From: Fabrea salina
Lineage: Eukaryota; Ciliophora; Heterotrichea; Heterotrichida; Fabreidae
Assembly (NCBI GenBank): GCA_022984795.1
Contig: JALIHJ010000026.1
Location: 218,538 to 282,537, forward strand
Length of the DNA: 64,000 nt
Direction: 5' to 3'
Positions within the stretch are counted from its first letter, which is position 1; each line of letters starts with the position of its first letter. This document shows, one piece after another, positions 8,223-17,400 of this stretch. The position numbers were made by a program, and so were the translations under genes. The notes under the pieces were generated by a model. That model searched no databases and was not told the DNA's origin. It saw only the letters and a list, made by a program, of their open reading frames with translations.

Positions 8223-8963
8223 ATGGAAAGTTTAAGCCAAGTGACTAAAAGAAGTAAGGAGTTCGCAGTGCTAGGTGCTGGGCTTTTAAGGGAGTATTCT
8301 AACTTTGAAGTCAAAGAAGTCAAAAAACTCCCAGAACCTCCAAAAGCTGTTAAACAGCCTAAACACTCCTTAAAGGTTGTAAAGCCTATTCTTGTTCAGA
8401 AAAAGCACACTAAGTCTAGGTTCCCCAAACCACTCTGGGAAATCATCATAAGTTACTGCGAAATAACTACTTGCATAGTGCTTGAAAAAGTGTGTTCTAT
8501 GTTTTTTTCAATACTGAATTCAGAGTCCAGGTGGAGGGCCTACGCTGAATACTTAGGAGCTTCCCAGAGACAACTAAGCATGGACTGTGCTTTCTTGCGG
8601 AAACTTTCACTCCAGTTAGAAACCCAACAAACGCTTGACTACCACTTAAACTACCTAAAAAGCACTTTGTGCCGTAACAACCTTCACTGCTGTGAAGAAC
8701 TTCCCCAAAAAAAGTTCTACGGGTGCTTTTACTGCAGAAAAGGCTTCTCCAAAAGCAACTACTGCTCGCAAAAGTGCCAGCACGGATTTATGTGCCACCT
8801 TTCCCAGACCCACAGTTTCCATTTATGTCCTATTTGCGAATTCACTGGAAGTGCAGAGTCCTTCAGGGCTTTAGACAGGATCTTCAAAAAATTCAAAGTC
8901 AGAATTAACCCTGCCAAAGCCTTAGTTGTGTTTCCAACAGACCTCCAACAAACTTTTAACTAA
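8223..8963 (+). CDS. F-box-like protein with C-terminal Cys-rich zinc module
   Basis: A 246-aa protein. Residues about 65-110 (SRFPKPLWEIIISYCEITTCIVLEKVCSMFFSILNSESRWRAYAEYLG) have F-box character. Residues about 158-205 are Cys/His-rich (CCEELPQKKFYGCFYCRKGFSKSNYCSQKCQHGFMCHLSQTHSFHLCPICEF), with CxxC, CSQKC and CPIC pairs that could bind two or three zinc ions, somewhat like MYND or HIT fingers. I cannot assign the module to a named family. An adaptor for an SCF-type ubiquitin ligase is inferred from the F-box and from the two preceding genes. The stop region TAATAAATATG places a possible AATAAA signal within 6 bp of the next start. Confidence 0.55.
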   Translation: MESLSQVTKRSKEFAVLGAGLLREYSNFEVKEVKKLPEPPKAVKQPKHSLKVVKPILVQKKHTKSRFPKPLWEIIISYCEITTCIVLEKVCSMFFSILNSESRWRAYAEYLGASQRQLSMDCAFLRKLSLQLETQQTLDYHLNYLKSTLCRNNLHCCEELPQKKFYGCFYCRKGFSKSNYCSQKCQHGFMCHLSQTHSFHLCPICEFTGSAESFRALDRIFKKFKVRINPAKALVVFPTDLQQTFN

Positions 8964-8968
8964 TAAAT

Positions 8969-9694
8969 ATGAGCGAAAAAAGCTTTTATACATACAGAAA
9001 AGTGACTCCTAGTAAACTAGACCCACGCCAGTCAGTTAACTCCCAGCGTCCAGAAGTCTCAGTTGACACTGTTAACCGTTTAGCCAACCTTTCCAAAAAG
9101 GTTTACCCCCTTAATTGTTTCCAACAACCCAACACTAAAGTTCGCAAGTCAGACAGCAAAATAAAACCTACTCAGGTTCCAAGGTTCATGGAAGAGTACG
9201 TCCAAGCAGTCCTTAAACCTAAGTCGCGTCCTCAAAGTGTCCTTAAACTTTCCCGAAAAAAAGGGATAGGCACTGCCCACGAAAGGTCGGCTTCTACCGA
9301 GTCACAGGCCTACAAAGACTCCTCTGGAATTCCTAAACTCAACTACTCACAAATCAAACACGAAAAAAACACTAAGTCCCTGCACTCCAACGAAGCAAAC
9401 GGACTCTACAAACCCCACCAAGTCCGGATTTCCCAAAGAAGCAAAATGGTCTTGTACTCCCCTGAACCAATGCAGTTAAAACCTTACAGCTACAAAAACC
9501 CACTCAGGTACCAGAAGTCTGCAGTTTTAAAACCCAAAAAGAAGCCAATTGACTTCAGGTCCTTTAACCCCAAAACTAAGAACGACCCTTCTGACTTAGA
9601 AATAAACAGCACGGAAGCCCCTGCCTTTACCTTTGGAGAGAAGCTGCTTAGGGTCAAAGAACTTGCTTTGGATCTCCACCTGAGGAACGCGTAA
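8969..9694 (+). CDS. Basic, low-complexity protein of unknown function
   Basis: A 241-aa protein rich in Lys, Ser, Pro, Gln and Asn, with no recognisable domain. It carries many SP, TP and KP dipeptides and short basic patches (KLSRKKG, LKPKKKPIDF) and ends with a short helical stretch (GEKLLRVKELALDLHLRNA). Such proteins in ciliates are often cytoskeletal or microtubule-associated, but nothing here proves it. Spacing of 5 bp upstream and 15 bp downstream fits the compact run. Codon use matches its neighbours, so it looks like a genuine gene. Confidence 0.5.
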   Translation: MSEKSFYTYRKVTPSKLDPRQSVNSQRPEVSVDTVNRLANLSKKVYPLNCFQQPNTKVRKSDSKIKPTQVPRFMEEYVQAVLKPKSRPQSVLKLSRKKGIGTAHERSASTESQAYKDSSGIPKLNYSQIKHEKNTKSLHSNEANGLYKPHQVRISQRSKMVLYSPEPMQLKPYSYKNPLRYQKSAVLKPKKKPIDFRSFNPKTKNDPSDLEINSTEAPAFTFGEKLLRVKELALDLHLRNA

Positions 9695-9709
9695 ATAAAC
9701 TATTGATAA

Positions 9710-10687
9710 ATGGGAAACTGTACAGCCTTTCTGTTTAATTGCTACCCCAAAACTACAGAAACTACCCCTCGCAACCACAAATCTAACTCATCCAACTCAG
9801 TTGAAGAAGTAGTAGTCTCTTCCCAAGGAAAACTAGCTTTCCAAGCCAAAAAACCTAACTTACTTTCAGCTGCTGCTAAAGGTTACTTAGCACGTAAGTA
9901 CTTTAACACCTCAACTAAGACACCTCAAGTCTCAGTCAGAGGCAAGGTTCTCAAGCCTCTTCCAGACAAAGACTACCAGTGGGTCGAAAACAAAAGGTTC
10001 GGCGAAGACCAAGTGTACACAGGACAAATGAAGAAGGAGTTCAGAGAAGGACTTGGGTTCCAGCACTGGAATGACGGAACTTACTACCAAGGCATGTGGA
10101 AAAACGACAAGTGCAACGGACTTGGGAAACTTGTGCACTCTGAACTAGACTACTACGAAGGAGACTGGGTAGAAGACCGAATCCACGGGTTCGGCGAGTA
10201 CATTCACGCCGACGGAGCAAAGTACATTGGGCACTGGGAGTTCGACAAACAAAACGGAACAGGAACAGAAACCTGGCCCGACGGGTCCAGGTACGAAGGC
10301 AGTTATAAGGACGGAAAGAAACACGGAGAAGGCAAACTAGAGTTTGTAGACGGGTCTTGGTACAGAGGAGGATTCCAAAACAACTGCATTTCTGGAAAAG
10401 GAGAGTACCACTGGGCAGACGGACGAGTATACGAAGGAGAGTGGAAAGACAACAAGATGCACGGAAAAGGCAAGTTGAGCTGGAAAAGTGGCAAGTACTA
10501 TGAAGGCAACTATGTCAAGGACAAAAAAGAAGGCTGGGGAGTCTTTGACTGGGGCGACGGACGCAAGTACGAAGGCTACTGGAAGAACGGAAAGCAACAC
10601 GGAATTGGGAACCTGCACGAGCCAGACGGAACCAAAACCAAAGCAGTGTGGGAACACGGCAAAAAGAAAAAGGTACTTAATGAATAA
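9710..10687 (+). CDS. MORN-repeat protein with N-myristoylation signal
   Basis: A 325-aa protein. It begins MGNCTAFLFNC, a plausible N-myristoylation site (Gly2) with nearby cysteines for palmitoylation. An IQ-like stretch (LLSAAAKGYLARKYF) lies at about 44-60. From about 95 to the end there are roughly ten MORN repeats of ~23 residues (YTGQMKKEFREGLGFQHWNDGTYYQGMWKNDKCNGLG, and so on). MORN proteins sit at membranes and cortical or ciliary structures; membrane attachment through the lipidated N terminus fits a cortical role. A second MORN protein at 45059-46090 lacks this N terminus. Confidence 0.8.
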   Translation: MGNCTAFLFNCYPKTTETTPRNHKSNSSNSVEEVVVSSQGKLAFQAKKPNLLSAAAKGYLARKYFNTSTKTPQVSVRGKVLKPLPDKDYQWVENKRFGEDQVYTGQMKKEFREGLGFQHWNDGTYYQGMWKNDKCNGLGKLVHSELDYYEGDWVEDRIHGFGEYIHADGAKYIGHWEFDKQNGTGTETWPDGSRYEGSYKDGKKHGEGKLEFVDGSWYRGGFQNNCISGKGEYHWADGRVYEGEWKDNKMHGKGKLSWKSGKYYEGNYVKDKKEGWGVFDWGDGRKYEGYWKNGKQHGIGNLHEPDGTKTKAVWEHGKKKKVLNE

Positions 10688-10701
10688 CCTGTTTAATAAA
10701 A

Positions 10702-11469
10702 ATGCTGGGAAGTTTAAGGAAGGCTTTGTCTCAAGTGAGGACGCCTTTTGTAGTCTCTGGGAAAATGATTGACAGCTCAGGAAGCAACTACACCCTAGAA
10801 CCAGTCCAAGAAAACATGATGAGGTTAATGAAGTTTTCAGGCGAACCTGGCTCCCAGTCACTCACAGCTTTAGAAGTGTCTTGTTTCCTTTACGACTTTG
10901 CAAACCAAGACTCAACTGCTATCCAGCAAAAACTCAACTCTGCTGAGCAAAAAAAGAAACAAGTCGAACAAGGCAACCCCGCTATGGGCTTTGTGAGTTT
11001 CTTCATTGACTCTGAGTACCGCAACTACACTAAGATTGTCAACACTGCCAAGCAAAGAGAAGAACATATTCGTTTGTGCTTCAGCAACTTAGTTCAGCTA
11101 CTCAAGTACACTCCTCAAGAAGAAGTGCCTGTAGCTACTGCTTCCAACACTCTTTACTCAGCAGCCAAACTAGGCTTAGACATCACACCCCACATGGAGT
11201 TGATTCTTGATGTGCTCAAAAAGAAAGCCCACTACTTGCATGCCCAAGGAATCGCTGAAGCTCTTTGGGGTCTTTCGAAACTAGGTGTTAAAGACGCTTC
11301 TATTGAAAAAACTCTAGTGGACCAACTCAAAAGCAAGGAATTGGACTTTGTTCAAGTAGAGAGCTGGTGGCTGAACCACCTTGAGTACAAGTATACTGAG
11401 GAGCAAAACGAGTTGTCTAACTTACTCAAAGAACTCAACCACCCCGACCTCAAAGGTCTAAATAACTAA
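10702..11469 (+). CDS. FASTK/OPR-like helical-repeat protein, probably mitochondrial
   Basis: A 255-aa protein. The first ~20 residues (MLGSLRKALSQVRTPFVVSGK) are basic and amphipathic, like a mitochondrial targeting peptide. Residues about 110-200 contain helix pairs of the FASTK/RAP-associated type (ASNTLYSAAKLGLDITPHMELILDVLKKKAHYLHAQGIAEALWGLSKLGVKDASIEKTL), known from mitochondrial and chloroplast RNA-binding proteins. No RAP domain follows. A role in organelle RNA metabolism or mitoribosome structure is inference from family and N terminus. Spacing is 14 bp from the MORN gene. Confidence 0.5.
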   Translation: MLGSLRKALSQVRTPFVVSGKMIDSSGSNYTLEPVQENMMRLMKFSGEPGSQSLTALEVSCFLYDFANQDSTAIQQKLNSAEQKKKQVEQGNPAMGFVSFFIDSEYRNYTKIVNTAKQREEHIRLCFSNLVQLLKYTPQEEVPVATASNTLYSAAKLGLDITPHMELILDVLKKKAHYLHAQGIAEALWGLSKLGVKDASIEKTLVDQLKSKELDFVQVESWWLNHLEYKYTEEQNELSNLLKELNHPDLKGLNN

Positions 11470-11500
11470 ATGGCCTATAATTAACGGCTAAAGTTTGTCA

Positions 11501-13312
11501 ATGCTGAGTGTAGAAACCGAGTACCGACTAGGGAGACTCCTAGGAGATGTAGCAGAAAAAGAACGCAAAGTAGAAGTAGTCAGGCAAGTGCTGGCAGAAC
11601 AACCTGACTTCGAGCCTTATTCTTTGTTCAGTGCACTTGACAGAAACAACAACGGGTACCTGTCAAGCAATGACTTTGTGGACTTTATGAGGAACAACTG
11701 CGTAGTGGCTAGCGAAAAGGAAGGATACCACCTCCTTAAAAACCTTGACAGAAACCAAGACGGAAAAGTGTCTTACAATGACTTTGTCAATTCTGTGCTA
11801 CCTGCCACGCGTCCTTCCCTTAAAAACTTAGCTTACTCCCGGCCTTCACCTTCCAAAATATCTTACGAAGTCGAGTATGCTTTTGTAAGGGTGCTCCAAA
11901 GAGAACTTGAGTACATCAGAGAACTTGACTACAACAAGGCAGCTTTGTCTTCTAGGTACGACTTCAGTCTTCTGGAGGGGTTCAAGGTCCTGGACCCTTA
12001 CAGTTTGTCCTACATTTCTAAGTACCAAGTGTTGGAGTTTTTGCGGCTGCACAGATTTCAGGTGGACGAAGAAGACATTGAAGCTATTTTCAGAAGACTC
12101 GATAAAGACGAAGATGGAAAGTTAAGTTACTCCGAGTTTGTGGAAGCAGTCCTGCCTTCTTCGCCCTACATATCTAGCTCCAGGGTTTCAGGAACCCAAA
12201 CTCAAAGGTTCTACTCTTCTAGACACACTTCACCCTTGCGCCGAAGCATGAGTCCTGAGAGACTAGAAAGGTCTGTTGGGTTTGCTTCGCCTTTGTCCCA
12301 AACACTTAAAACTTCTTTTAGGGACGAGCCCCTCCATGACTCTAGGTCTCGTTACGCAACTTCCCCACTCAGGAAAACTTCTCCACTAAGAAACACTTCT
12401 CCACTTAGAAACACCTCTCCACTAAGGTCTGGAGGCCTTAAAAGATCAGTGTCTCCCCCCAGAGAGCCCTTTAAGTCCTCCCTAACTTCTTTAAGGGGGT
12501 CTTACCGTTCCCCTTTGTCCAGGTCAACTAGGTTGGGGTCGCCCCAAGCAAGCATGAAGAGAAGTGAGTTACTGACTCCAGAAAGACCTACTAGGGGTTT
12601 ATTTAGGTCTGCTTCTCCACTTAGCATCCAACAAAAGCTTGAAACCGAAAAACTTGTTAATGCTTTTCGAGAACAAATACAACTAGACAAAGAACTAGAA
12701 AACTCCCTAAGAGAACTAGCTCTTAGAAGAGACTTTACTTTGATAGACGCTTTCAGGGTGTTTGACCACCTAGGAAGGGGGTACTTAACACCCGTAGACC
12801 TAGAAGAAGCTTTTCGTTACTTAGGCATATACTGTTCTAAAGAGGACATTTACTTGCTGCTGCGCCACTATGACAGAGACTCAGACGGCAAACTGCGTTA
12901 CTCAGACTTCTGTGAAATGTTTGCACCTAAAGACGAAGAGTACTTGCGACTCATACAGAACCGCAATCCTTCCCACAAAAGACAAGAAATATTTTCCCCA
13001 GAAACTAAGTTCCAACTTGGAAGAGTCGTTAGGTGCCACTTGACAGTTGAGAAGACTGCTGAAACTCTGCGGCAAGGCCTGTACTCAAGACCTAACTTCA
13101 GCCTGCATTCTGCTTTTTCAGAAGTTGACAGGGACAAGAACGGGTTCATCACTTTAGAAGAGTTCAGGAACTTACTTAGCGAACATGGAGTTTATGCCAG
13201 CGAAAAAGACTTGCTGTGCTTGATGAACAGGTACGACAAGAACAAGGACGGAAGGGTCTCTTACTCAGAGTTCGCCCAAGAAGTCACTCCAAAGTCAAGT
13301 AGGAATTATTAA
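11501..13312 (+). CDS. Calcium-binding protein with eight EF-hands
   Basis: A 603-aa protein, starting at the first ATG (11501). EF-hand loops occur in pairs. Pair 1: DRNNNGYLSSNDF and DRNQDGKVSYNDF. Pair 2: DPYSLSYISKYQV (degenerate) and DKDEDGKLSYSEF. Pair 3: DHLGRGYLTPVDL (degenerate) and DRDSDGKLRYSDF. Pair 4: DRDKNGFITLEEF and DKNKDGRVSYSEF. Six loops keep the Dx[DN]xDG pattern. Between pairs 2 and 3 is a Ser/Arg/Pro-rich linker (about 225-370) with a tandem SPLRNT repeat. The architecture suits a long calcium-responsive filament or cortical protein; heterotrichs are known for Ca2+-driven contraction, but a link to myonemes is speculation. Confidence 0.8.
   Translation: MLSVETEYRLGRLLGDVAEKERKVEVVRQVLAEQPDFEPYSLFSALDRNNNGYLSSNDFVDFMRNNCVVASEKEGYHLLKNLDRNQDGKVSYNDFVNSVLPATRPSLKNLAYSRPSPSKISYEVEYAFVRVLQRELEYIRELDYNKAALSSRYDFSLLEGFKVLDPYSLSYISKYQVLEFLRLHRFQVDEEDIEAIFRRLDKDEDGKLSYSEFVEAVLPSSPYISSSRVSGTQTQRFYSSRHTSPLRRSMSPERLERSVGFASPLSQTLKTSFRDEPLHDSRSRYATSPLRKTSPLRNTSPLRNTSPLRSGGLKRSVSPPREPFKSSLTSLRGSYRSPLSRSTRLGSPQASMKRSELLTPERPTRGLFRSASPLSIQQKLETEKLVNAFREQIQLDKELENSLRELALRRDFTLIDAFRVFDHLGRGYLTPVDLEEAFRYLGIYCSKEDIYLLLRHYDRDSDGKLRYSDFCEMFAPKDEEYLRLIQNRNPSHKRQEIFSPETKFQLGRVVRCHLTVEKTAETLRQGLYSRPNFSLHSAFSEVDRDKNGFITLEEFRNLLSEHGVYASEKDLLCLMNRYDKNKDGRVSYSEFAQEVTPKSSRNY
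12361..12426 (+). repeat. 18-bp tandem repeat (SPLRNT) in the EF-hand gene
   Basis: About 3.5 copies of an 18-bp unit encode SPLRKT-SPLRNT-SPLRNT-SPLR within the disordered linker of the EF-hand protein. Copies differ at silent third positions, so this is an older in-frame expansion. Each unit adds one Ser-Pro and one Arg, potentially one phosphosite per copy. Confidence 0.75.
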
Positions 13313-13316
13313 GAAA

Positions 13317-13637
13317 ATGGCAAACGTTTCCTTTATATTTGCTTCGAGTCCTCGCAGGGTCGAAAACACCTTTCCAAACGACTTCACTGTAGCTGACCTT
13401 AAAATGCACTTGCTAAAGGAAAACTGGCCTGCTGACTTGGTTGAAAGCGAAAAGGTAGAAAGGCTCAGATTCTTTTGTATGGGAAAAGAACTCGAGGACG
13501 GACTCAAGCTTGGAAACATTTCAAGACCTGACAACAATATTGGAATCCCCATCCATGTGCACATTGTAAAGGGAAACTCCTTTTCTGTGGAAAGCCGAGA
13601 AGACCCTAAGTGGTGCTGTTCTTGCAGTATACTCTAA
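13317..13637 (+). CDS. UBL3/MUB-type membrane-anchored ubiquitin-fold protein
   Basis: A 106-aa protein. It has a ubiquitin-like fold (VSFIFASSPRRVENTFPNDFTVADLKMHLLKENWPADLVESEKVERLRFFCMGKELEDGLKLGNI...IPIHVHIV) and ends in CCSCSIL. The last four residues, CSIL, form a CaaX box; a terminal Leu favours geranylgeranylation, and the neighbouring cysteines could be palmitoylated. This is the signature of UBL3/MUB proteins, which dock ubiquitin-conjugating enzymes at the plasma membrane or sort cargo to vesicles. There is no C-terminal diglycine, so it is not conjugated like ubiquitin. It ends the long plus-strand run. Confidence 0.85.
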   Translation: MANVSFIFASSPRRVENTFPNDFTVADLKMHLLKENWPADLVESEKVERLRFFCMGKELEDGLKLGNISRPDNNIGIPIHVHIVKGNSFSVESREDPKWCCSCSIL

Positions 13638-13658
13638 GTAATGTGATTTCATATTTAG

Positions 13659-14399
13659 TTACTCGTCCTCGTCTGAGTTCCAAAGCTGCAAGTTGTCCCG
13701 AAGCAGCTGCATTATGAGAGTGCTGTCCTTGTAAGTTTCTTCAGACACGTTGTCCAGGTCTTTAATGGCTTCGTCAAAGGCTTTCTGGGACATTTGGCGA
13801 GCAGCGTTCCTGTTGCCAGTTATTTCGTAGTGGAAAACTGAGAAGTTAAGTACCAACCCTAGCCTAATAGGGTCGGTAGTGTTCATTTCTTCTTCGGCCA
13901 TCTTCATTGCTTCTTCGTAGGACTTCTGTGCTGTCTGGGCGTTTTCGTCGCGTTTGCCTCCACTTACGAACTCGCACATGTACCTGAAGTAGTCTCCTTT
14001 CATCTTTTGGTAAAAAACACGCGCTTCCACAGAAGAGGCTTTCGGGATGAGTTTTTCTTCAAGCAAAAATAAAACTTCTTTGCATAGGGACTCCAGCTCA
14101 GACTCCACTTCTTGCTTGTACAGGGCAGCTGACTCTTTGTTGGAGTTGTTGCCTTTGCGTTCCTCTTTGTGCTCTAGAGCTGAAAGCACTCTCCAAGAAG
14201 CCCGCCTACACCCCACTACGTTCTTGTAAGCTACCGAAAGTATGTTTCGCTCCTCCACTGAGAGTTCTTTGTCGGCTTGGTTCACAAACTGTTTCACAAA
14301 AGAGATCATGTCGTCGTAGCGTTCTGACTGCTCAGCCACGCGTGCCAGGTACAAAAGGGTTTCTGTGTCGATGCTTTCTAGATTATCTATAGACACCAT
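13659..14399 (-). CDS. 14-3-3 protein
   Basis: A 246-aa protein of normal family length. It shows the nine-helix 14-3-3 layout: YLARVAEQSERYDDMISFVKQFV near the N terminus, RNILSVAYKNVVGCRRASWRVLSALE (helix 3, with the conserved Lys and Arg of the phosphopeptide pocket), FYLKMKGDYFRY-like VFYQKMKGDYFRYMCEF, PIRLGLVLNFSVFHYEI, and the C-terminal STLIMQLLRDNLQLWNSDEDE. It is a dimeric phosphoserine/phosphothreonine adaptor in the cytosol. A small oddity is an insertion around the KGNNSNKESAALYKQ loop. It is convergent with the UBL3-like gene, 21 bp between stops. Confidence 0.95.
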   Translation of the reverse strand: MVSIDNLESIDTETLLYLARVAEQSERYDDMISFVKQFVNQADKELSVEERNILSVAYKNVVGCRRASWRVLSALEHKEERKGNNSNKESAALYKQEVESELESLCKEVLFLLEEKLIPKASSVEARVFYQKMKGDYFRYMCEFVSGGKRDENAQTAQKSYEEAMKMAEEEMNTTDPIRLGLVLNFSVFHYEITGNRNAARQMSQKAFDEAIKDLDNVSEETYKDSTLIMQLLRDNLQLWNSDEDE

Positions 14400-14414
14400 T
14401 TATCACATTTAAAT

Positions 14415-17400
14415 TCATTTACACTTAGGCCAGTAAGGGGCAGTGTTTTTCTTTTGGGTTTCTAAAACAACCATGCTTTGATTGATGCGTGACTTCCTTC
14501 TTTCGAGGATTTTGGTGCTTAAGTTGTTGGGTTTGAAAAGGGCTTGTTTCTTTTGTTGTGAGTTTTGTGAGTTTTGGAGTTTGAGTTGTTTGTGTTTGGC
14601 CCAAACAAACAAAGAGTCCACAGTTTGATCAAAGGACTTAGTGCGGGGTTTAGCTGGAGTGCTGACTTCTTTAGTTTCTTTGTAAGTCTTTTCGAGGATT
14701 CTTTTTTCTCTGCGTGCTCTGTACTTCCTAACAGCAGCTTCTTGTCTTTGCAAAAAGTTTTGGCTGAAGGTTCGGGTGTTGTTGATAGCTGGACTGAAAC
14801 TGTAAGTGGACTCTTCTTTGAGTAGTTTTTCTTGTCTGGAGTCTTTGATTCTTTGAGTTCTGTGTTTTTCAAGCAAGTTAAACCGCTCGAACATTGAGTA
14901 GTGGTGGTATCCTTGTTTGATTCTTTTCTTTTCTGCGAGTTTTCTAGAGGAGTCCAGTATGCTTGGGGAAAAGGACAGTTGCTCTTCAAAACTTATTTCG
15001 CTTTTAGCTCGGGTTCGTTCTGTGCTGCGTTTGCTTGTGTGCAGAAAAGGACTGGAGTCCCTTGAAACTTTAGAGTAGTAAGAAAACGAGTAGAACTTTT
15101 CTTTTTCCAAGACTTTTCTGTACCAGTTCTGGATTTTCTTAGCAGCTCTTTGGCGCTTCACCAGCCACTTCAACACAGACCTCTGGATAAGAACTATTGC
15201 CTTTTTGGTGTTTTCTAGCTCAGTGACTTTCCGGCACTTGTAGCCTCTCCAGACTCTTTGGATAGTTGTTGCGTGGACTTTCAAACGTTTGTAAGCCTTG
15301 TAGTACTTTCGGGCTTTGAAGCCCCTCCAGCAGGCCTGGATCTTAGTGATTACTTTGGTTGTGTGGGCGTAGTTGAGATTTTTAAGGTTAGTAGCAACCT
15401 TTTTAATGGTGTGGTATAGTTTTTTGTCTGAACACACTACTAAGTTTTGGGTTTCTAGGGGCTGGGGACAGTAAACCAAGTTTTCAGTGTGTCTCCTTCT
15501 CCTAGTGTTGGGCAACTTAGAGTGTTGGAAAGAAGTTTCTACTGAAAACTCAGGCAGTAAGTAGTCTTTGAGGTTAGGCTCACTGACATTTAGTTTTTCG
15601 CCCAACAAAGTGTATTCAAACAACTCTTCTTTGCAAGGCCTAGATGCTTTTGAGTGGAGTTTGTTAACAAAGTCCAAGTTGAGTTGGTCTGCAAAGAATT
15701 TGGCTTTTTGGATGAGTTTGTGGAACTCAGGCTTCTTGAGCAAAAGGTACCTTGTTCCTTTGTAGTAGTCTGCTTCTCCTAAAAGCTGTTTCAGCAGCGA
15801 GTCTAGTTTAGTTTCTTCGTAAAAGTTAACTACTAAGTCTTCTAGGTTAACCCAGTAGTGGTATCCATACCACTTCCAAATAAGTAAGGGCAGCACAAGA
15901 GTGTTTCTCAAACTACTTAGAGTGTAAGAGTAGTCAAGGGCGTTCTGAGGTGCACTCAAAAAGTAAACTAAGTGGCACTTCAGGTTGAGCACATGACTTA
16001 GCAAGTTGGATATTTTTTGGTTAAGTGAGTCAAATAAGTTCAGTGGAGGGTTCTTTTTGAGTTTGTGCCCGAGTGCAGGGTGGCTGCAGTGGCTCAGCAA
16101 CTTGTAAACTACTTTTCGGTTTTTTAACATTGAAGCTTTTTCCCGTAGCTTAGTGACGTCATACTGCACTTCTCCAAAAGAGTGCTTAACTGTGAACTTA
16201 GACTTGTTGAAAAGCATTACTTCTCTGTAGAATTCGTGGTCTTCAATGTCTTTTTTAAGAGTTTTCCAGTAAGTTGGAAAGTTCTCTTTAGTTAAGTTTT
16301 TGAGGACTCCGTCCTTAGAACCTAGTAAAAGGTCTACTATGTACCTAGAGTTGCTCATATCTAAGCTATCTATTTTAACTCTTTCAACTGCCAAAGCTGT
16401 TAACAGCTTTAAGTAGTTGTTTTCCGACACAAAACTCAAACACTCAGCAGCTAAGTTAGTGCAGAAACCCCCCAAAGTACTGTTCTCTCTGAAGCCTGGA
16501 AAGTCCACTATTGATATAAAGTGTTTGCCTTTAAAACTTTCCAAAGCTAGTTTCTTCTGAGTTTTCCAGTTTTTAGAGTTGAACTTTAGTTGACTGAACC
16601 TTTTTTTAACGATACTGTCGCTCTGTGCTTCGAGTTTTTCGTTGACTTTAGTAACTAACCAGTCAAAAGTAGACTCGTACAGGACCTTAGCCAGTTCTTC
16701 AGTAGCAGCTTCTGCTTGGGACTTAGAACTGAACTCCCCAAAGATTTCAGTGAACTTGGCTTCGTGGAGTTTGAGGTGCTTGCAGACCTTTTGTATTGCA
16801 AACCTGTGACGAGGAGTCCACTTAGGTTTTTCAGAACCACCTGCGGCTACAAAGTTTTCTCCTACGTAGGTTATTTCCAACACCAATATTACACTTGCAA
16901 GCACTTCAAAGACACTTTGGGTTTCTTGGCGAGAAAAGCCTAGGGTTTTCAGACACTCTGTGAAGTGCTTGTAAACTTCTACATCGCTAAGACTATGCGT
17001 TGGTTGGTGGTTAAACACTTCATAGGATGGCTGCAAGTTAAGGCCTAAAGAGGACAACTGGACCTTTGCAGCACCAAACAAAGCGTGGAGTATGTGGTAA
17101 GTCCGCTTAGTTTCGGTTTTGGGAAACGAGTCCAGCAAATTGGCATGAATCACACAACCCATTGCTCTGAACTCACTGTCAAAAACAACTTTAAGGGACA
17201 TTCCACTGCAAGTGCCTTCTTTGTTTTGGTCAAAGTACACAGAACCCATAGTGTGGACTAACTTCAAAGCAGAGTGGATGCTTTTGAACAGGTCTTGCTT
17301 GATCGACTCTTCAGTGGACATAAACAGAAGGTGGTCTATCAAGTGCACAGCTGCAAAAGTCTTTCCAGTGCCAGACGGACCCATTAAGGATAGGGCTTGT

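Noticed and set aside
11495-11500. EF-hand gene starting two codons upstream
   Set aside because: The upstream codon is TTG; the first ATG is at 11501.
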